DNA from: Verrucomicrobiaceae bacterium | Lineage (GTDB): Bacteria > Verrucomicrobiota > Verrucomicrobiia > Verrucomicrobiales > Verrucomicrobiaceae | Reading direction: 5' to 3' | DNA: 64,000 nt | Assembly: GCA_947507875.1 (NCBI GenBank) | Contig: CANNQP010000022.1 | Coordinates: forward strand, 1 to 64,000 | In this document: positions 62,505 through 64,000 of the stretch, piece after piece | Layout: the number at the start of each line of letters is the position of its first letter | Numbering within the stretch: position 1 is the stretch's first letter | The notes under the pieces: model-generated | What the model was told of the DNA's origin: nothing | Seen by the model: only the letters and a program-made list of their open reading frames with translations | The model's database searches: none | Position numbers and translations under genes: made by a program

Positions 62505-64000
62505 ATGATCATCAATTTAAGCGCACATCTGCGCACACCTTTGCAGCAAACACTTTACCGCCTTGCGGGTGGTGTGGCTGAACGAGTTCTAGGGCTGAAT
62601 GATTTTGATCAGATTTACCGCCAATCGGCCGCCGCCTATCACACGCTACCGAATGAACAAAAAACCTGTGGTGCCTTTTTCACTGCGGTCATCGAAACGA
62701 TTCAAGCCAACCTTAAGGCGCATGAGCTTCCTGGATTTGATTTCCCAAAATCAGGACCTCTTGTGATCGTCGCCAATCATCCCTTCGGGATTTTAGATCC
62801 ATGCGCACTCGCCAGCTACATCGGCAAGCATCGACCTGACCTTAAGATCATGACAAACGCTCTACTCGGTAGCATGCCGGAAGTGCGTGACCACTCTGTC
62901 TTGGTTAATCCTTTTGGTGGGCCTCAAGCTGCTCGCGAAAATCTGCAAGGAATGAAAGCTGCGCTTGCTCACCTCAAATCAGGGGGAGCTTTACTGATTT
63001 TCCCAGCCGGAGAAGTGTCGGCCTACAAGCCAGGAAAAGGAATCGAAGAAGCGCCTTGGACAAAGCATGTCGGGTCTTTGGTTCGCCGCACCTCAGCGAC
63101 CATCCTTCCCGTTTTCTTCCCAGGAGGGAATAGCCCACTATTTCATGCAGCAGGAGTCATTCATCCGCGACTAAGAACCGGCCTCTTGCTGCGCGAATTC
63201 GCCCAACAAACAGGAAGAACCGTCGAGATGAGAATCGGCAGTCAGATTTCATTCGCCAAAGTGCGTAAATTTGAAGATGACGAGAGTCTGACCAAGTACC
63301 TGAGAATTCATACGATGATCTTGGCCGAACGTCGGCTACCAGGTGCAGATGCTTCTGGCGAGAGTACAGCGCATTGGATTGATGATCCTGAAGGCTCACG
63401 TCTAGGGGAGCGTCAAGAGCGTATTCTCTCCGAAGTCGCCGCACTCCGTGCGCATGGAGCCTGCCTTGTCAGCCAAGGAGGACTTGGTGTGTATACGGCT
63501 CACTCTCATGAGATTCCAGAAGTGCTGCAAGAGATTGGCCGACTCCGCGAGATTACCTTTCGTCAAGTGGGGGAAGGAACTGGTCAGGAAATCGATCTCG
63601 ATCGCTTTGACCGCTACTATGAGCATCTTTTTCTATGGGATGAAAAAGCGCAACGCATCGCAGGTGCCTACCGCTTAGGTCGCGCTGACATCATCCTGCG
63701 GGAATATGGGCCAAAGGGTCTTTACACAAACACACTCTTCAAATTCGAGAAGCCCTTTCTGGCTAACCTTCAGAGCGCCGTCGAGATGGGACGCAGTTTC
63801 ATCACTAAAGATTATCAGAGGAATCTTTCCTCCCTTCCCTTGCTCTGGAAAGGCATCGCACACTGGATTAGCCGCCATCCTGGCTACACCAAACTGTTCG
63901 GCCCCGTTAGCATCAGCAAAGATTATGATAAGCTAAGTCGAAAATTCATGGTCGAGTTCCTTCAGGAAAACTGCTTACATGAAGATTTAGCGAGCTTTGT
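62505..64000 (+). CDS. OlsF-like bifunctional acyltransferase (PlsC-type plus GNAT-type), C-terminus beyond window
   Basis: From the ATG at 62505, 498 codons remain open to the window edge. Domain 1 (about 20-280) is an acyltransferase of the PlsC superfamily: VIVANHPFGILDPC with His92 and Asp98, and LLIFPAGEVSAYKPG near 165. Domain 2 (about 325-498 or beyond) is the OlsB/hemolysin-type acyltransferase: ITFRQVGEGTGQEIDLDRFDRYYEHLFLWD, IAGAYRLGRA, and SRSFI-like AVEMGRSFI. This order matches OlsF, which N-acylates and O-acylates ornithine to make phosphate-free lipids. It lies 114 bases after the CarH-like gene. Confidence 0.82.
   Translation, partial: MIINLSAHLRTPLQQTLYRLAGGVAERVLGLNDFDQIYRQSAAAYHTLPNEQKTCGAFFTAVIETIQANLKAHELPGFDFPKSGPLVIVANHPFGILDPCALASYIGKHRPDLKIMTNALLGSMPEVRDHSVLVNPFGGPQAARENLQGMKAALAHLKSGGALLIFPAGEVSAYKPGKGIEEAPWTKHVGSLVRRTSATILPVFFPGGNSPLFHAAGVIHPRLRTGLLLREFAQQTGRTVEMRIGSQISFAKVRKFEDDESLTKYLRIHTMILAERRLPGADASGESTAHWIDDPEGSRLGERQERILSEVAALRAHGACLVSQGGLGVYTAHSHEIPEVLQEIGRLREITFRQVGEGTGQEIDLDRFDRYYEHLFLWDEKAQRIAGAYRLGRADIILREYGPKGLYTNTLFKFEKPFLANLQSAVEMGRSFITKDYQRNLSSLPLLWKGIAHWISRHPGYTKLFGPVSISKDYDKLSRKFMVEFLQENCLHEDLASF

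Noticed and set aside
1..64000. tRNA genes, rRNA genes, CRISPR arrays, insertion sequences and prophage
   Set aside because: I looked for cloverleaf signatures, regular repeats and transposase or phage motifs on both strands and found none beyond the tRNA-like part of tmRNA.

Overview
The window looks like a chromosomal segment of a Verrucomicrobiota bacterium, most likely Verrucomicrobiales. The reasons are the paralogues typical of the Planctomycetes-Verrucomicrobia group (DUF1501, DUF1549/DUF1553 with a PSCyt1-type heme motif, PPC-domain proteins, several sulfatases, SUMF1-like proteins), an Amuc_1098-like secretin with an N-terminal repeat region, and a one-piece tmRNA whose tag ends in ELALAA. 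There are no phage genes, insertion sequences, CRISPR arrays, rRNAs or tRNAs. Coding density is high and most genes sit in short operons.

Left part (1-11 kb): a truncated serine carboxypeptidase; a 589-residue coiled-coil protein with a perfect palindrome just before its start; a cytochrome c lipoprotein divergent from a Tat-exported DUF1501 protein; a secreted hypothetical; a Cys-type sulfatase converging on a rare fusion of a GH-A-type glycosidase domain with a family 2 glycosyltransferase. By eye this part is more GC-rich than the rest. 11-13.7 kb is the housekeeping cluster prs-rplY-pth-rpsF, closed by a strong terminator. 13.7-17.5 kb carries rpsN, an FmdB-type zinc ribbon protein and a CNNM/CBS membrane protein in one run, plus an alkaline-phosphatase-superfamily protein with altered metal ligands.

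Middle (17.9-44 kb): a lone cNMP-binding-fold protein, a two-domain M16 peptidase, a PhoD-like phosphatase in a run with an N,N-dimethylformamidase-like protein and a COG2958-like HTH/nuclease-fold protein, a PmtA-like methyltransferase, a LON-substrate-binding-domain protein, a divergent dihydropteroate synthase homologue, Pgi, an AraC regulator with an M20 dipeptidase, the PPC plus DUF1549/DUF1553 pair, a TPR-AAA ATPase with a guanidinium-type SMR exporter, a LolA-like protein, a histidine phosphatase, and a tandem SUMF1-like plus TPR pair.

Right part (45-64 kb): the secretin, a decayed sulfatase, a NUDIX hydrolase, a Ser/Thr kinase with a LamG-like sensor domain, a triple-LysM protein, gpsA, another sulfatase, dhaK, ssrA, a COG2509-like flavoprotein, a VapBC pair and an SpmA-SpmB fusion. 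The most interesting locus is at the right end: a MerR-B12 regulator with the complete CarH light-sensor signature (W-x9-EH and ExHxxG). The intergenic region it shares with the SpmAB fusion holds 9-bp repeats spaced exactly 22 bp (2 x 11) apart, a plausible CarH-type operator. Downstream is a two-domain OlsF-like aminolipid acyltransferase that runs off the window.
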